Positions 44,056 to 53,655 of a stretch of DNA of 64,000 nt are shown piece after piece. The position numbers were made by a program, and so were the translations under genes. The notes under the pieces were generated by a model. It saw nothing but the letters and a program-made list of their open reading frames with translations, did not search any database and was not told the origin of the DNA. The stretch lies in assembly GCA_030374805.1 (NCBI GenBank), contig JARGSG010000264.1:124001-188000 (forward strand). The letters are read 5' to 3'. This stretch comes from Gracilaria gracilis (lineage: Eukaryota > Rhodophyta > Florideophyceae > Gracilariales > Gracilariaceae). Position 1 is the stretch's first letter, and every line of letters starts with the position of its first letter.

Positions 44056-44298
44056 ATGAATCCAACTGGTAAGAAGGTTGTGTGTAACTGTAGACCAGGA
44101 GTTCTAAATGACGTTGACCACTACCTTCTTAGATGCCCAAAGAGAACTCTGTCGAGGCGCCTATGTCTACCTTCTCGTCGAGAGCGCCAAGGAAAATCCG
44201 TTCATAGTATTGTTAGAAAATGGCCCGTTAGAGTGTTGGCTTTCTTAATGAGAGAACATTTCTTTCAACAGAAACGTTCTGCACCAAGTTATAATTGA
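44056..44298 (+). pseudogene. Reverse-transcriptase tail remnant (zf-RVT-like)
   Basis: An 80-codon frame with a Cys-x-Cys, HYLLRCPK and Arg-rich pattern (NDVDHYLLRCPKRTLSRRL) like the zinc-binding segment at the C-terminus of non-LTR reverse transcriptases. No polymerase domain is near. I read it as a short retroelement relic; short length keeps confidence low. Confidence 0.35.
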
Positions 44299-44432
44299 GC
44301 TAGTGCACTCATAAATGAGAGAGAGAGAACATCAGAAGAAACATTGATATGTGGACTGCGTGTTCAGCAAACATGCATCATGCCGTAGCACCAGAGGACA
44401 AAAATGAAGCACGTCCAATGATGTACACTCAG

Positions 44433-44651
44433 GATATGGGTCAACCCGAACTTGTTTACAAGTTCATGGACCTTGCGGGTCATGCAGCGCTTTGGAACAG
44501 TCGCAAAGGCGCGGCATTGGTCGGGAGTGCACTCTTGAACAATGAAATAGCCGCCGAACATCTTAAGCCTCACGTGAAGAGTTTACTGCCCCGTTTATAT
44601 GTCTACTGCCATGATCCGGCTGAGAGCGTGCGCGTTGCTATGGGCTCAATT
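44433..44651 (+). pseudogene. ECM29 proteasome-adaptor gene fragment
   Basis: About 73 codons (GQPELVYKFMDLAGHAALWN; SRKGAALVGSALLNNEI; LLPRLYVYCHDPAESVRVAM) match the HEAT-repeat region of ECM29, a proteasome-associated scaffold of roughly 1800 residues. The similarity stops abruptly after MGSI although the ORF runs on to 44900, and nothing upstream belongs to ECM29. It is an isolated fragment of one exon-sized piece. Confidence 0.7.
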
Positions 44652-44892
44652 ACCGTCACTACATGGTGCTGTCTCCGCTCTTCATGCCGTGCACCCGCGC
44701 TCCCACTAAGCATCAGACGGAGACTGGTTCCAATTCGAACGATTGCTCTCACAGATATGTACCAAAATGCAAGAGCAGAGACGACCTCATGGCTTTTTCC
44801 TTGTTGCACAACCTCATCTGACGTTGTGACAAGCACAAAGTGCGCTAGCCGTAGCAGGTGTGCGACGCTGAAGGACTTGCGATATATTCGGC

Positions 44893-46407
44893 TCATTTAG
44901 GCTTCTTTCGAGGCGGACTTCTTGCAACCGAGCTGCTTGAGCTTGGGCTGCTTTTCGAACTTGAGCTCGGGCTGCTTTTTGAACTTGAGCTTGGACTGCT
45001 TTTCGAACTCGAGCTGCTATCACTAACCAGAAGGCCGGCTTTTCTCATCAGCTCACGTTGCTCCTTTATCTTTGCTTCTCTCTCTCTTCTTTTTCTTTTC
45101 CCTTTCTGTTCTCTCTCCTCTGCTTTCTGCCTTTTCTCCTCTGCTTTCTGTCTCTTCTTCTTCTCCTCCTGTTCTCTCTCCTCTGCTTGCTGTCTTTTCT
45201 TCTTCTCCTCCTGTTCTCTCTCCTCTGCTTTCCGCCTTTTCTCCTTCTCTTCCTGTTCTCTCTTTTCTGCTTTCTGCCTTTTCTCCTCTGCTTTCTGTCT
45301 CTTCTTCTTCTCTTCCTGTTCTCTCTCCTCTGCTTTCTGCCTTTTCTCCTCTGCTTGCTGTCTTTTCTTCTTCTCTTCCTGTTCTCTCTCCTCTGCTTGC
45401 TGTCTTTTCTTCTTCTCTTCCTGTTCTCTCTCCTCTGCTTTCCGCCTTTTCTCCTTCTCTTCCTGTTTCCGCTTTTCTGCTTCTTGCCTTCTCATGCGCT
45501 GCTCCCTACCTTCTCTGTGCACTCGTCCATCCACGTCTCCAGGGTTGATGCAATCTTTTGCATCAAGTATTCCAATGGGCCCAAGATCAACTTTGTCTGT
45601 GCCTCGGAGAGGCATGTTCAATCCCTCATACTTTCCGTCGCGGAGGTTTCCTTCGTGTACCGCTGGTTGAGAGCGTTTGGAACGAACTCGGTTGTTTAGG
45701 ACAATGTACTTGGGGATTTCGGCAGCAGCGTACAAATCTGGTTTTTCTTTCATGTCCCTACTTTCCTTTGTGCTAGAACATTCATATACAGCCTCTGGTG
45801 GACGTCCCGGATTAAGAAGTGGAAACGTTATGTTCTTGCTAGCCGGTGATAATTTCCGGCGCTCTTCCTCTGAGAGTTTTTGACCGATTGCAAGATCAGC
45901 TGTGAGTACACTGTAGTTTGGATGGCCATTGCGAGGGGCTGAGCTTTCGTCGCAATCTTCGCTTAGTGGCGGAGCACTGCTGGATGATGGTTGAGACCTG
46001 AGGTAGCGTTTGGTTGGAATCGCAATAGAGGCTTGTACTGTTGCAACACGGTTACTGGTAGGGTTGGCCTGTTCGCGTTGTTGAAAAAGATGCAGAAGGT
46101 TTTTTGCTTGTTGCTTGTTTCTGTCTCTTTCTGACATACCGCGCCAAATCAGCAGACCGTCAACCAAGTCGTAATCACCGTAAATAAACCTGTCAATATC
46201 GAAAAGCTCCTGCGCTGTGGCCGGTTGAAGATGTAGTGTTCCCAACTTCTGACCATCAGGCGTTATTGGAGGTGATAGTTCTTGGAAAGACGACTGCGGG
46301 TTGCTAACAAGAGAAGAATTGTCATGAACTTCCGGCAGTGGTGAAGGTGTGTGTGATGCTGTTGGCTGTGTTGGTGCGCGCGCTTCACTGTCGTGCACAG
46401 AGGACAT
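44893..46407 (-). CDS. Charged single-alpha-helix repeat protein, unrecognised
   Basis: 504 residues from the ATG at 46407. The N-terminal 300 residues are Ser/Pro-rich with some ordered parts (AQELFDIDRFIYGDYDLVDG, LLIWRGMSERDRNKQQAKNL). From about residue 315 to 460 the chain is a repeated Glu/Lys/Arg/Gln helix built on a unit close to KAEEREQEEKKKRQ (14 residues, 42 bp), with shorter EEKRQ-type inserts; this is typical of stable single alpha helices. The C-terminus repeats SKSSPSSSS three times and ends in PPRKKPK. The frame is intact. Near-identical DNA repeats indicate recent expansion. Function unknown; a spacer or nuclear scaffold role would be a guess. Confidence 0.6.
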   Translation of the reverse strand: MSSVHDSEARAPTQPTASHTPSPLPEVHDNSSLVSNPQSSFQELSPPITPDGQKLGTLHLQPATAQELFDIDRFIYGDYDLVDGLLIWRGMSERDRNKQQAKNLLHLFQQREQANPTSNRVATVQASIAIPTKRYLRSQPSSSSAPPLSEDCDESSAPRNGHPNYSVLTADLAIGQKLSEEERRKLSPASKNITFPLLNPGRPPEAVYECSSTKESRDMKEKPDLYAAAEIPKYIVLNNRVRSKRSQPAVHEGNLRDGKYEGLNMPLRGTDKVDLGPIGILDAKDCINPGDVDGRVHREGREQRMRRQEAEKRKQEEKEKRRKAEEREQEEKKKRQQAEEREQEEKKKRQQAEEKRQKAEEREQEEKKKRQKAEEKRQKAEKREQEEKEKRRKAEEREQEEKKKRQQAEEREQEEKKKRQKAEEKRQKAEEREQKGKRKRREREAKIKEQRELMRKAGLLVSDSSSSSKSSPSSSSKSSPSSSSKSSPSSSSSVARSPPRKKPK

Positions 46408-46849
46408 ATTGGTGCGAAGGAATGGCAAAACAAGGGGGGTATAAGTAGGGTTTTGGCGAGTTCGCAACTTAAATACGGTCTGCAAATCGCTTTGAAGGAC
46501 GAAAAAGCGAAGATGAGTTTTGGGTCTCAAGTTTTTGCGAGCTTTCTTTCAGTTTCTTGCCTATCCGCTAGTTGATCGAAAGTATTCGAAACAAGGGTAG
46601 TGTTTAACAAGAGAACAGTCTCCGAAAAAGTACCGAATAATTTTACTTAAACTGCAAATAAAATTATCTAAAATTAGATTTATCAGAGGCTCAAAAAAAT
46701 GGCGCCAAACCAGTCGGTGCTCAACTACGTAACATTTCAGGAAAAGACTCAGGATTCTCGGAGACCCCCAATCTTTCATAGGGATTATAGTCTTCCTCAT
46801 TCTGCCGTCAACTTTACTGCAACTAATCATAGCATTGTCACACGATGAG
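46408..46849. other. AT-rich non-coding stretch
   Basis: No gene seen. It separates the charged-repeat gene from the transposase remnant and probably includes the 5' part of that transposon. Confidence 0.45.
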
Positions 46850-47965
46850 ACTACTGCAGCATTGCGAATGCTGGCTGATACTGCAGCTCAGCGCACAGCA
46901 GAAATTACACGACATACAGTTCAAAATGAGGACACCGACGAAAAAGAAGATTTTCCATGTCCGTTGTTCGATTTATTTTACGAAAACGGTAAAATAAAAA
47001 CATACTAAGTATCACTAATTTTACTTGTGTCCAGTTCAAAAAAATTTTGAAATTCCTTGAAGAACACATCAGTACGCATTGGAACGTTGGACGTGGGAAA
47101 AGATGCAAATATGCTGCAAAAGATATGCTGTTTATGACTTTATCTGTTTTGAAAGATGGATGCAGGTCAATGGGATTATATGGCCACAATGTTTGGAATT
47201 AGAGGCCCAACAATTTTAGAAAATGGTTCTCTCGTTTGTTCAAGTTATATCTATGTATGCACACCAACGTTTTGTTAAGGAACTGACAGAGAAGTATAAA
47301 ATCGAAGTTCTGAACGAGAAAGGCAAAGAGTTCAAAAAGTTTTCCTACGCCTTGTATGCCACTGATGTTACGTTTCAGCAAACAAACAGACCGTCTGGAA
47401 ACTTGCAGGAGGCAAAGCTTTATTACATTGGAAAGCACAAACTATACGGGTATAAGGTGGAAGTAAATGTTTTGCCCAATGGCTTTGCCGTCGATTGTAC
47501 TGGCCATGTGCCAGGCTCAATTGCGGACATCGACTTGTTGGTACGAAATATACACTTTTACAGAGACAAGCTACAGAACACAAATGATGAAAAGAATATT
47601 GTTGACGAAGGAAGGCACCACGAACGGCATCCGGACAGTTCGGATGTAATCTTGGACAAGGGCTACTAGGGAGCTCTAGAAATGCTTCGCGGGATTTATC
47701 CCAAAAAGCAGCCTCGAAAAGATTCCTTGACGGCAGAAGAGCGCAGTGACAACCGCGATACTTCTAGCGATCGCATCATTGTTGAAAACTATTTTGGACG
47801 CTGTTGTTCTCTTTGGTCCGTTGTGTCTTCTAAATATCGTTGGGAAGAAGACAACTACGACTTTTTTTTCACCTGGCTGTGGCTCTAACAAATATGAATG
47901 CAAAATGGCATCCTCTTCGTCCTGAAGATGGTGATTTCTATCGAAGGTACAAGACATGACTTTAT
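46850..47965 (+). pseudogene. DDE_Tnp_4 transposase remnant with in-frame TAG
   Basis: The best part, 47223-47669, reads FSYALYATDVTFQQTNRPSG (first catalytic Asp), KLYYIGKHKLYGYKVEVNVL and VPGSIADIDLLVRN (second Asp), then LDKGY. A TAG at 47667-47669 interrupts it, after which the same frame continues with GALEMLRGIYPKKQ and SSDRIIVENYFGRCCSLWSV (the Glu helix) and KYRWEEDNYD. A shift near 47870 is needed to reach TNMNAKWHPLRPEDGDF. Upstream, 46850-46980 has a helical stretch ending in ENGKIKTY. The family is the DDE superfamily related to Harbinger nucleases but distinct from the copy at 1501. The stop and shift make it inactive. Confidence 0.75.
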
Positions 47966-48276
47966 TTAATCGGGAGCAACATAGTAGATAAACGACGCAC
48001 AGCACAAGAGTTATATCGTGAGCGAAAGAAACGCTGTCTTGATGTAGATTTCCGTTCTATGGCTTCATCACATGCCGTCTTTCCAGATCATGATCCGGAG
48101 AACCTGTGATGAAATCTGAATCGATGTCTGTGACGTTAAATAAAAAGCCCATTGGAGGCTTTCGTGGTTTGCACCACCGTTTGAATGGCGCAATTACAGT
48201 TTTACCATCAGCCTTATTACCCCCGTTTGTATCCTTTCAGCTGGAGTACTCTTGTCGCTGTGCATTTGTGTTCTCC
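47966..48276. other. No gene recognised
   Basis: Downstream flank of the dead transposase; no ORF with motifs. Confidence 0.5.
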
Positions 48277-48500
48277 GTCCCTCGCTCTGCTGCTTGACGC
48301 GCTTGGCGGCCGCCATGGAGTGCACGCTGATGGCCTCGTGCAGCTGCTGCCGGTCACCGCCCGCCTGCACGCCCGCCATTGAGCCGATCTGGCTGGCGCC
48401 GAACGGCTCCTCCAGCTCCTTCATGTGCGGCTGCAGCTGGATGTCGCAAACGTCGATGGTGTATGCGCAGTTTTCAGAGACGGCAGCGAATCTCTGCGCT
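48277..48500 (-). pseudogene. Adenylosuccinate lyase fragment with internal deletion
   Basis: Adenylosuccinate lyase acts twice in purine synthesis. Reading leftward, the frame gives HMKELEEPFGASQIGSMAG, matching the signature loop of the enzyme (MKEMEEPFxxxQIGSSAM), and then jumps directly to VQAGGDRQQLHEAISVHSMA and AKRVKQQSEG, which belongs roughly 100 residues further on (AGGxRQxxHExIRVxSxxA). So the catalytic loop and the middle helices are deleted. Both ends are truncated. The DNA is GC-rich, unlike the intact genes of the window. Confidence 0.7.
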
Positions 48501-48649
48501 GGCGGTACGGGGCAACAGCGCGCGGTTGGTGTGGTCTGCGAGCTGACATAACCGGTAGCAGGCGTTTGGGGTGTGCTGCACGTGCAAGGGCACGTCGTAG
48601 TGTTATAGCAGCGTTAGCAGCAGGGAGACGTGCGCCATCGCGGGCGCGC

Positions 48650-49087
48650 TTAGCGAGAGCATGCAGCCTCTATCTCATCGTCGACTTCTCCAACACAACT
48701 GAACTCCCGCCCAAGGGACGATGACCTCACAGTCTTGAAGTTGGGTAGTGCGTGCTCCAGGAATGCTTCGATAATGCGCGTTGTGCGATTATCAAGCTTA
48801 TCCATCTCAAGTTCTAACTCATCGTCGGAATCAGCACCGGCATCTTGACGAGATTTCTGGATGATGGACAGCAGAGCGGGTAACTTGCTCGCCGGAACAT
48901 GGGTCACACCGTCCCCACACCTCTTCTTCTCCTTAAAGCTCATGTCCACTTCGTACAGAAGGGCGACACGAGTCCAGTAGCCAGCGCCCTTAGCGACTGG
49001 AGTTCCAGCAATGACAGGAGCACGGCAGCGTTCCAAATAATCTAACCGTTCGCGCATTACGTCGCGTCTCATCATGTCTGGGTCCAT
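48650..49087 (-). CDS. Unrecognised small acidic ORF
   Basis: 145 residues from the ATG at 49087. The N-terminal part (RRDVMRERLDYLERCRAPV; GYWTRVALLYEVDMSFKEK) has a Tyr-Trp-x-x-Val spacing seen in some SANT/Myb-like domains, and the rest is acidic and helical (DDELELEMDKLDNRTTRIIE). Intact and protein-like, but not assigned. Confidence 0.4.
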   Translation of the reverse strand: MDPDMMRRDVMRERLDYLERCRAPVIAGTPVAKGAGYWTRVALLYEVDMSFKEKKRCGDGVTHVPASKLPALLSIIQKSRQDAGADSDDELELEMDKLDNRTTRIIEAFLEHALPNFKTVRSSSLGREFSCVGEVDDEIEAACSR

Positions 49088-49521
49088 TGCATCACAACTT
49101 CTCTGTCCGCGGCAATAGCCTTGCGCCTGGCAGACTTACGTCTGTGTTCTGCAAAGTGGAATACTGGGTGCTATGTGTGGAATAGTTGCTAGTTTTAGGC
49201 GTTATCTGGGCGTGCGCGGGGGTGGCAGAGGCTGGCACTCAAAAAATTAACAAATTTTGGAATATTGTATTCCATCTCGCGCAGTTTAATGCTAGGGTCT
49301 CCTAGTATTTCAAGAGGTTCCCCTCGCAACTCAACCCAAGTACACTCTTTTCCACGACCCTCTCCAAATTTTCCATCCGTGCTAGTTCAAAATCCCATTT
49401 CGCCCGAAAATGCGAAGCAATTGCCAACCCAGCCACCCTAAGACATCCGCCCATTCCTTCCCATCTCCACCTCCACTCAACACCGCCACCCCCTTACCAT
49501 ACTTTAGTCGATTTCCGCACC
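49088..49521. other. No gene recognised
   Basis: Between two minus-strand ORFs. It includes an AT-rich patch (AAATTTTGGAATATTGTATT) near 49255 and pyrimidine-rich DNA; no motif assigned. Confidence 0.45.
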
Positions 49522-50532
49522 TCACGCGTTCGGATCCTGCGTTTCCGTCTCCTCAAACGTCATCTCGTAGAAGTTCCGCGGGCAGCTCTCCCCATTCCCG
49601 TACACCCTCCTCGCCCCAGAACGGCTCCCCATACCACCCATTCTCTGCTTCCTCTGCTCTTCCAGTATGCGCTCCGCCGTCTGCACCGCATGCGCCGCGC
49701 TTCGAAACCCAGTCAACGTCGCAACCCCCAGCCCCGGCCGCACCTCCTCTCCTGCCACCTTCCCTGCCTCCTTGCGTCTCTTCTTCAAGCGACTACCCAC
49801 TTCCTTAGTCTTTGGCGTCACAGGCGATCCCTTCTCAACCTTCATTCCCCCCTTGGCACAACTTCCTCCCACCTCCCCTCCTGTCCCCGTCAGCATCCCC
49901 TTCACCTCCACCAACAACAACCGCGCCTTTTCCACCTCTCCAATCTGCATCTCCAGCATCTCCAACCTCCCCTTCAGCATCACATTCTCCTCCCTCAGCT
50001 CCCGTATCTCCTTTCCTACGCATTCCACCATCCCATCCGCATGACGACCCATCTCCATTCCCAGCACCTTCAAACCATTCCGCAAATTAGATATTGCTTC
50101 CAATGACCCCCCATTCTCCTCCTCACTCAACACCACCCCTCCCATCTTCGCCACACTCTCCGCAATAAAATCATCCATTCGCTCCTTCATCACAACTCCC
50201 AACAACCTCACCCGCTCCTTCATTTCCGCCGTAAATTGCTCTTTCCTACCTCCCGCTCCACCTTCACCCTCCGTGTGCTCCCCAATCCCCAACTGGCTCA
50301 GGTGCACCGCCCCTTTCCTCCATATCCCATCCTTCTTCCCCTTCTTGTCCACCACCTTCGAGCCCACATCCGCAGCCCCTGCCTTCCCCACAGCCACAAC
50401 ATCCTCCTCTCGTGACCCTCCATCCACCCGCTCAACCTCGGCCACTTCCCGCTTCGGAGACGGCGTTCCTCCGATCTCCTTCCCTTCCAGGAACGCAAGA
50501 AGCTTCTCGTCCTTCACGTATCCGTTCGACAT
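49522..50532 (-). CDS. Unrecognised coiled-coil protein next to the palindrome array
   Basis: 336 residues from the ATG at 50532; the frame is open upstream to 50721 with protein-like sequence (GNLWFQIEAVRIGSG), so a longer or spliced form is possible. The middle (about residues 100-260) is a heptad-rich coiled coil (EIRELREENVMLKGRLEMLE), flanked by Gly/Lys/Glu-rich segments, with a basic patch (SRLKKRRKEAGK). The C-terminus ends in NFYEMTFEETETQDPNA. The DNA is very purine-rich on the coding strand. It resembles structural ORFs of uncharacterised mobile elements, but no family is recognised. Confidence 0.5.
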   Translation of the reverse strand: MSNGYVKDEKLLAFLEGKEIGGTPSPKREVAEVERVDGGSREEDVVAVGKAGAADVGSKVVDKKGKKDGIWRKGAVHLSQLGIGEHTEGEGGAGGRKEQFTAEMKERVRLLGVVMKERMDDFIAESVAKMGGVVLSEEENGGSLEAISNLRNGLKVLGMEMGRHADGMVECVGKEIRELREENVMLKGRLEMLEMQIGEVEKARLLLVEVKGMLTGTGGEVGGSCAKGGMKVEKGSPVTPKTKEVGSRLKKRRKEAGKVAGEEVRPGLGVATLTGFRSAAHAVQTAERILEEQRKQRMGGMGSRSGARRVYGNGESCPRNFYEMTFEETETQDPNA

Positions 50533-50875
50533 CTTAGAAAAGCCAAAAGCGTCACCGAAAGCAAGAATTCGGTGCCATACGGTGCAATCGACGCCGTCCT
50601 CGTTTTCCGTGCCACTGCCTATGCGCACGGCCTCTATCTGAAACCATAAATTACCCCTTTCTGTTCCGACCGTTGTCGCGCCAGAACCGTCACTGTACTG
50701 TACGCCTCGCCAGCACTCCACTATTTAACCCCACCCTGTCTCCTCTGACGCTCGCACATCCTCTCCAGTCACTCCGTCTTGACTGGCGACGTGTTCTTCT
50801 TCCGCCATACCCGCACTTGGTTCTGAGAAAAGCAAAACACGGGTGGTTGCATACTTGGAACCACCAGCGCGCCGT
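50533..50875. other. Upstream region of the coiled-coil gene
   Basis: Open in the frame of the downstream gene to 50721. Near 50851-50868 lies GGTTGCATACTTGG within an imperfect inverted repeat (GGTGGTT ... AACCACC); related sequence recurs in the spacers of the palindrome array. Confidence 0.4.
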
Positions 50876-52483
50876 TGACAGCGGACCCAGGTGTCGTGGC
50901 GCTTCATCGGTGCACCGATGAAGCGCCATGACGCCCGGGCCGTAGTGAGGACAACAGACCTGCGTAAGCTACTGAAGAATGTAGTACAGGGGGCTGTAAA
51001 ACAGACCCGAACGGGAGTTAGTTGTACATGGCTGCGATGTTTTTGCAAACGCGATATCCAGTAGTAGTAGCACGTGTGCCCCGGATACAGATATTCGGGA
51101 CCGACTGGGGCGGCAGGGCAAAAAAAGTTTTAATTTTTTGGACAGCGGACCGATGTGCAGTGGCGCTTCATCAGTGCACTGATGAAGCGCCGCGACACCC
51201 GGGTCCGCTGTCCGGGGGGTGGTCTAGACCAACGGTCCTGGATGCGTTTGGAGGGATTGAAAACCACCCTAACACACTAATTTAGGGTGTTTCCAGAGCA
51301 TCCGCAGCAATGCTCACTATACTAACGTGACTAATAAATGCAGCTCCATAAGTGTCTTACTAGGCTCAAAGTCCCCGTAAAGAAGGATTGAACTTCATGT
51401 GAGCCTATTCTGTAAAGGAATGACTTATATGATGTTTGCGCACGAGCATTCGTGCGTGACAGTAGTCTGTAGAGATGCGCGTGTTTCGCCTACGGCTATA
51501 CAGCGATATGTATCGAGCGGACGGTGTCCGCACCAGACATTCGTCCCTGTGACGTTAGTGTAGAATTGAAGCAACTCTATTGCTACATATATTTATATTA
51601 TTACTTGGATTTTAGAAAGACCAATATCTTGGTGGAAGAGTTAAAGTTTCATTCCCTTAGGGAAAGGTTCGTATTACATTCTTCGGAAAACACGACGACT
51701 GGGCAATGGCCAGGAGTGCAATGGCGCTCCATCGTTGCATCCATGAACCACAATTCACCTCGGTCTCCCGTCTACCGCGTCAGTGCACAGTAGCGGGTCG
51801 CACAACGGGTTCCCTGGTCGACACGCCCGGACAAAGCAGACCCACAAGAACTCCAGCTTTATCTTTCATGGCGCGCGGAGAGGGGGATCAAGAGAAAGTG
51901 GTATTTCATCTATGGCAGGTGATGCGTCAAAAAGATGTTAGAGAAAGCTTGAAGACGCGAAAGACACGGAACTAAATAAATGTGGAGATAAACGCGATGT
52001 TACTAATAAGGCCAAGTAGGAAAGTAGACTAGGGGTGTCATTGCGCTTCATCGCTGCGCCGATGAAGCGCCACGGCCACCCCGGACGGCTGTCCCAAAAA
52101 GATTAGGTAATTCCAATTAATTAAATCGACAGCCTGGGACAGCGGACCCGGGTGTCGTGGCGCTTCATTCAGTGCACTGATGAAGCGCCGCTGCACATCG
52201 GTCCGCTGTCCGAACGCCCCGGTGTGTGGCAAACCTGTGGTAGTGGCATACGTGGCACCACCAGCGCGCCGATGGCAGCGGACCCCGGTGGTCGTGGCGC
52301 TTCATCAGTGCACTGATGAAGCGCCACTGCACATCGGTCCGCTGTCCCCAACGCGCTGTTTGTGGCAAACCTGTGGTAATGGCATACGTGGCACCACCAA
52401 CGCGCTGTTGCCAGCGGACTTGGGCGCCCGTGGCGCTTCATCGGTGCACCGATGAAGCGCCACCGCACCCGGGTCCGCTGTCC
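50876..52483. repeat. Family of about 75-bp palindromes, seven copies
   Basis: Copies at about 50876-50945, 51140-51213, 51718-51752 (decayed), 52032-52093, 52137-52211, 52274-52347 and 52411-52483. The core of each is a near-perfect palindrome: TGGCGCTTCATC, then a centre GGTGCACC or AGTGCACT, then GATGAAGCGCCA. In complete copies the outer ends GGACAGCGGACC and GGTCCGCTGTCC also pair, so the whole 74-75 bp folds on itself. The last three are spaced by about 137 bp with a shared spacer (GTGGCAAACCTGTGGTA, GCATACGTGGCACCACCA). Centres differ by compensating changes on both sides. The copies code for nothing likely. Confidence 0.9.
51214..52031. other. Non-coding DNA between palindromes
   Basis: No gene recognised. 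A segment at 51459-51486 (ACAGTAGTCTGTAGAGAT, then GCGTGTT) resembles one at 60046-60073. The only palindrome copy here is the decayed one at 51718-51752. Confidence 0.45.
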
Positions 52484-52772
52484 GAAAAAAATTGGAACTG
52501 GGCTCTCACTCTTGATTCCGCTGAGGACGAGGACTGGTTGCGAGGTCTATAGGCAACCCCCTTTGTGTAGCTGCACGATTTGTAGTTTTCAATGATTTAC
52601 ACAGGTTCTGTAAACTGACCGTTATTGATTCCGCTATTCCATTCATCATACACCCTTCCGTGTCCAACCATCCTCGCTCTTTCACACCGTTCTCCAAATC
52701 CCCTTTAATCTCCAATCTCTTTGTCTTCCCTGTTTTCTTTCCTCAACTTGGGCATTGGTATCAATTAACAAC

Positions 52773-53261
52773 ATGGTGGGACAAGGCAAGAACGCGGGGC
52801 ACCCAGTCGCGCAAGAAGCCTGTAGGGGAAGAAGAAGAAACTTGGTGAGGATAACAGAGGTTCAACACGGAGTGGCTGCTAAAACAACGACACGTCAATC
52901 ACCAGCAGCGAAGGCCAGCCACGGGCCTAATCCCACCGTCGGTCACCGCCATTCTCGGCGCAAAGGTACCTCTGGGAACACTAGCGATGTACATCAAAGT
53001 AGGCTATCGCCAAGCTCCCCAACGCGGTCCACTGGCAACGTTGAACAAAATACCAACTCCGAAGAAATTTCACCGGTTCCGAAAGCTCGAGAACCGGCAG
53101 GTTCGTTGACAAGGGATATTGTGGAAACGGTTCGAGTTTCACAAGAGGAACAAGAGAATGTCCGTGTCTCTGAACTGGAGAGTAGTCCCACTGGAAGAGA
53201 CCTACAACGGAGTGTGGGCGATCCCACAACCATTCCACGGCCATCACCATTTTCGACGTGA
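52773..53261 (+). CDS. Unrecognised ORF, first part of an interrupted gene
   Basis: 163 codons from the ATG at 52773. Basic and Ser/Pro-rich at first (RRRNLVRITEVQHGVAAKTT), then Glu-rich (RVSQEEQENVRVSELESS). Two further open segments follow in other frames (53258-53494 and about 53470-54600), each protein-like in its own segment, so all three may be one gene with introns or frameshifts. No phase-consistent GT-AG pair was found. Confidence 0.4.
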   Translation: MVGQGKNAGHPVAQEACRGRRRNLVRITEVQHGVAAKTTTRQSPAAKASHGPNPTVGHRHSRRKGTSGNTSDVHQSRLSPSSPTRSTGNVEQNTNSEEISPVPKAREPAGSLTRDIVETVRVSQEEQENVRVSELESSPTGRDLQRSVGDPTTIPRPSPFST

Positions 53262-53494
53262 AGGGCATCTACAGTTGCCTTGAAGCCCCGACGGGTCGGC
53301 ATACAGCGTGCGGGAAGGGGAAATCCTCGGAACTCGAATTTGTCCGAGGGCGAAAAAGACTCAGAGAGGAGAACTCTGAGCGGCGCGTGGCTGACACCGT
53401 GGACAATGCGGATAATGCAGGGGATGAAATAACTCCAGTATATCGTGCAATGAAGAGGACTCTAACCTCTACTGTTTTAGAAGAACAGAAGTAG
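53258..53494 (+). CDS. Unrecognised ORF, middle part of an interrupted gene
   Basis: 78 codons, charged (RGRKRLREENSERRVADTVD). It lies between the other two segments and overlaps them by a few bases; see 52773-53261. Confidence 0.3.
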   Translation: MKGIYSCLEAPTGRHTACGKGKSSELEFVRGRKRLREENSERRVADTVDNADNAGDEITPVYRAMKRTLTSTVLEEQK

Positions 53495-53655
53495 ATGGAG
53501 TACACGGAACAAGGGAGGTACATGAAGCGGAGCAGGAGGAGGAAAAAGACAGGGGAACTGTCGAGAAAGAAATCACGTCTTCTGGTAACCACAGAGATTT
53601 GCCGAAAGAAATCAATAGATTGAAAGCAAAGGTGAAGAAGTTGGAGAAGGATTTG

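Noticed and set aside
45058..45699. Leu/Phe/Ser-rich plus-strand ORFs that look like membrane proteins
   Set aside because: They are the complement of the E/K/R-rich helix repeats of the minus-strand gene.
49410..50641. Pro/Ser-rich plus-strand ORFs
   Set aside because: They mirror the purine-rich coiled-coil gene on the minus strand, which has the better protein character.
50876..52483. CRISPR-like repeat array
   Set aside because: Repeats are long palindromes of about 75 bp, unevenly spaced, with spacers that are themselves repeated; the genome is eukaryotic and no Cas genes are present.
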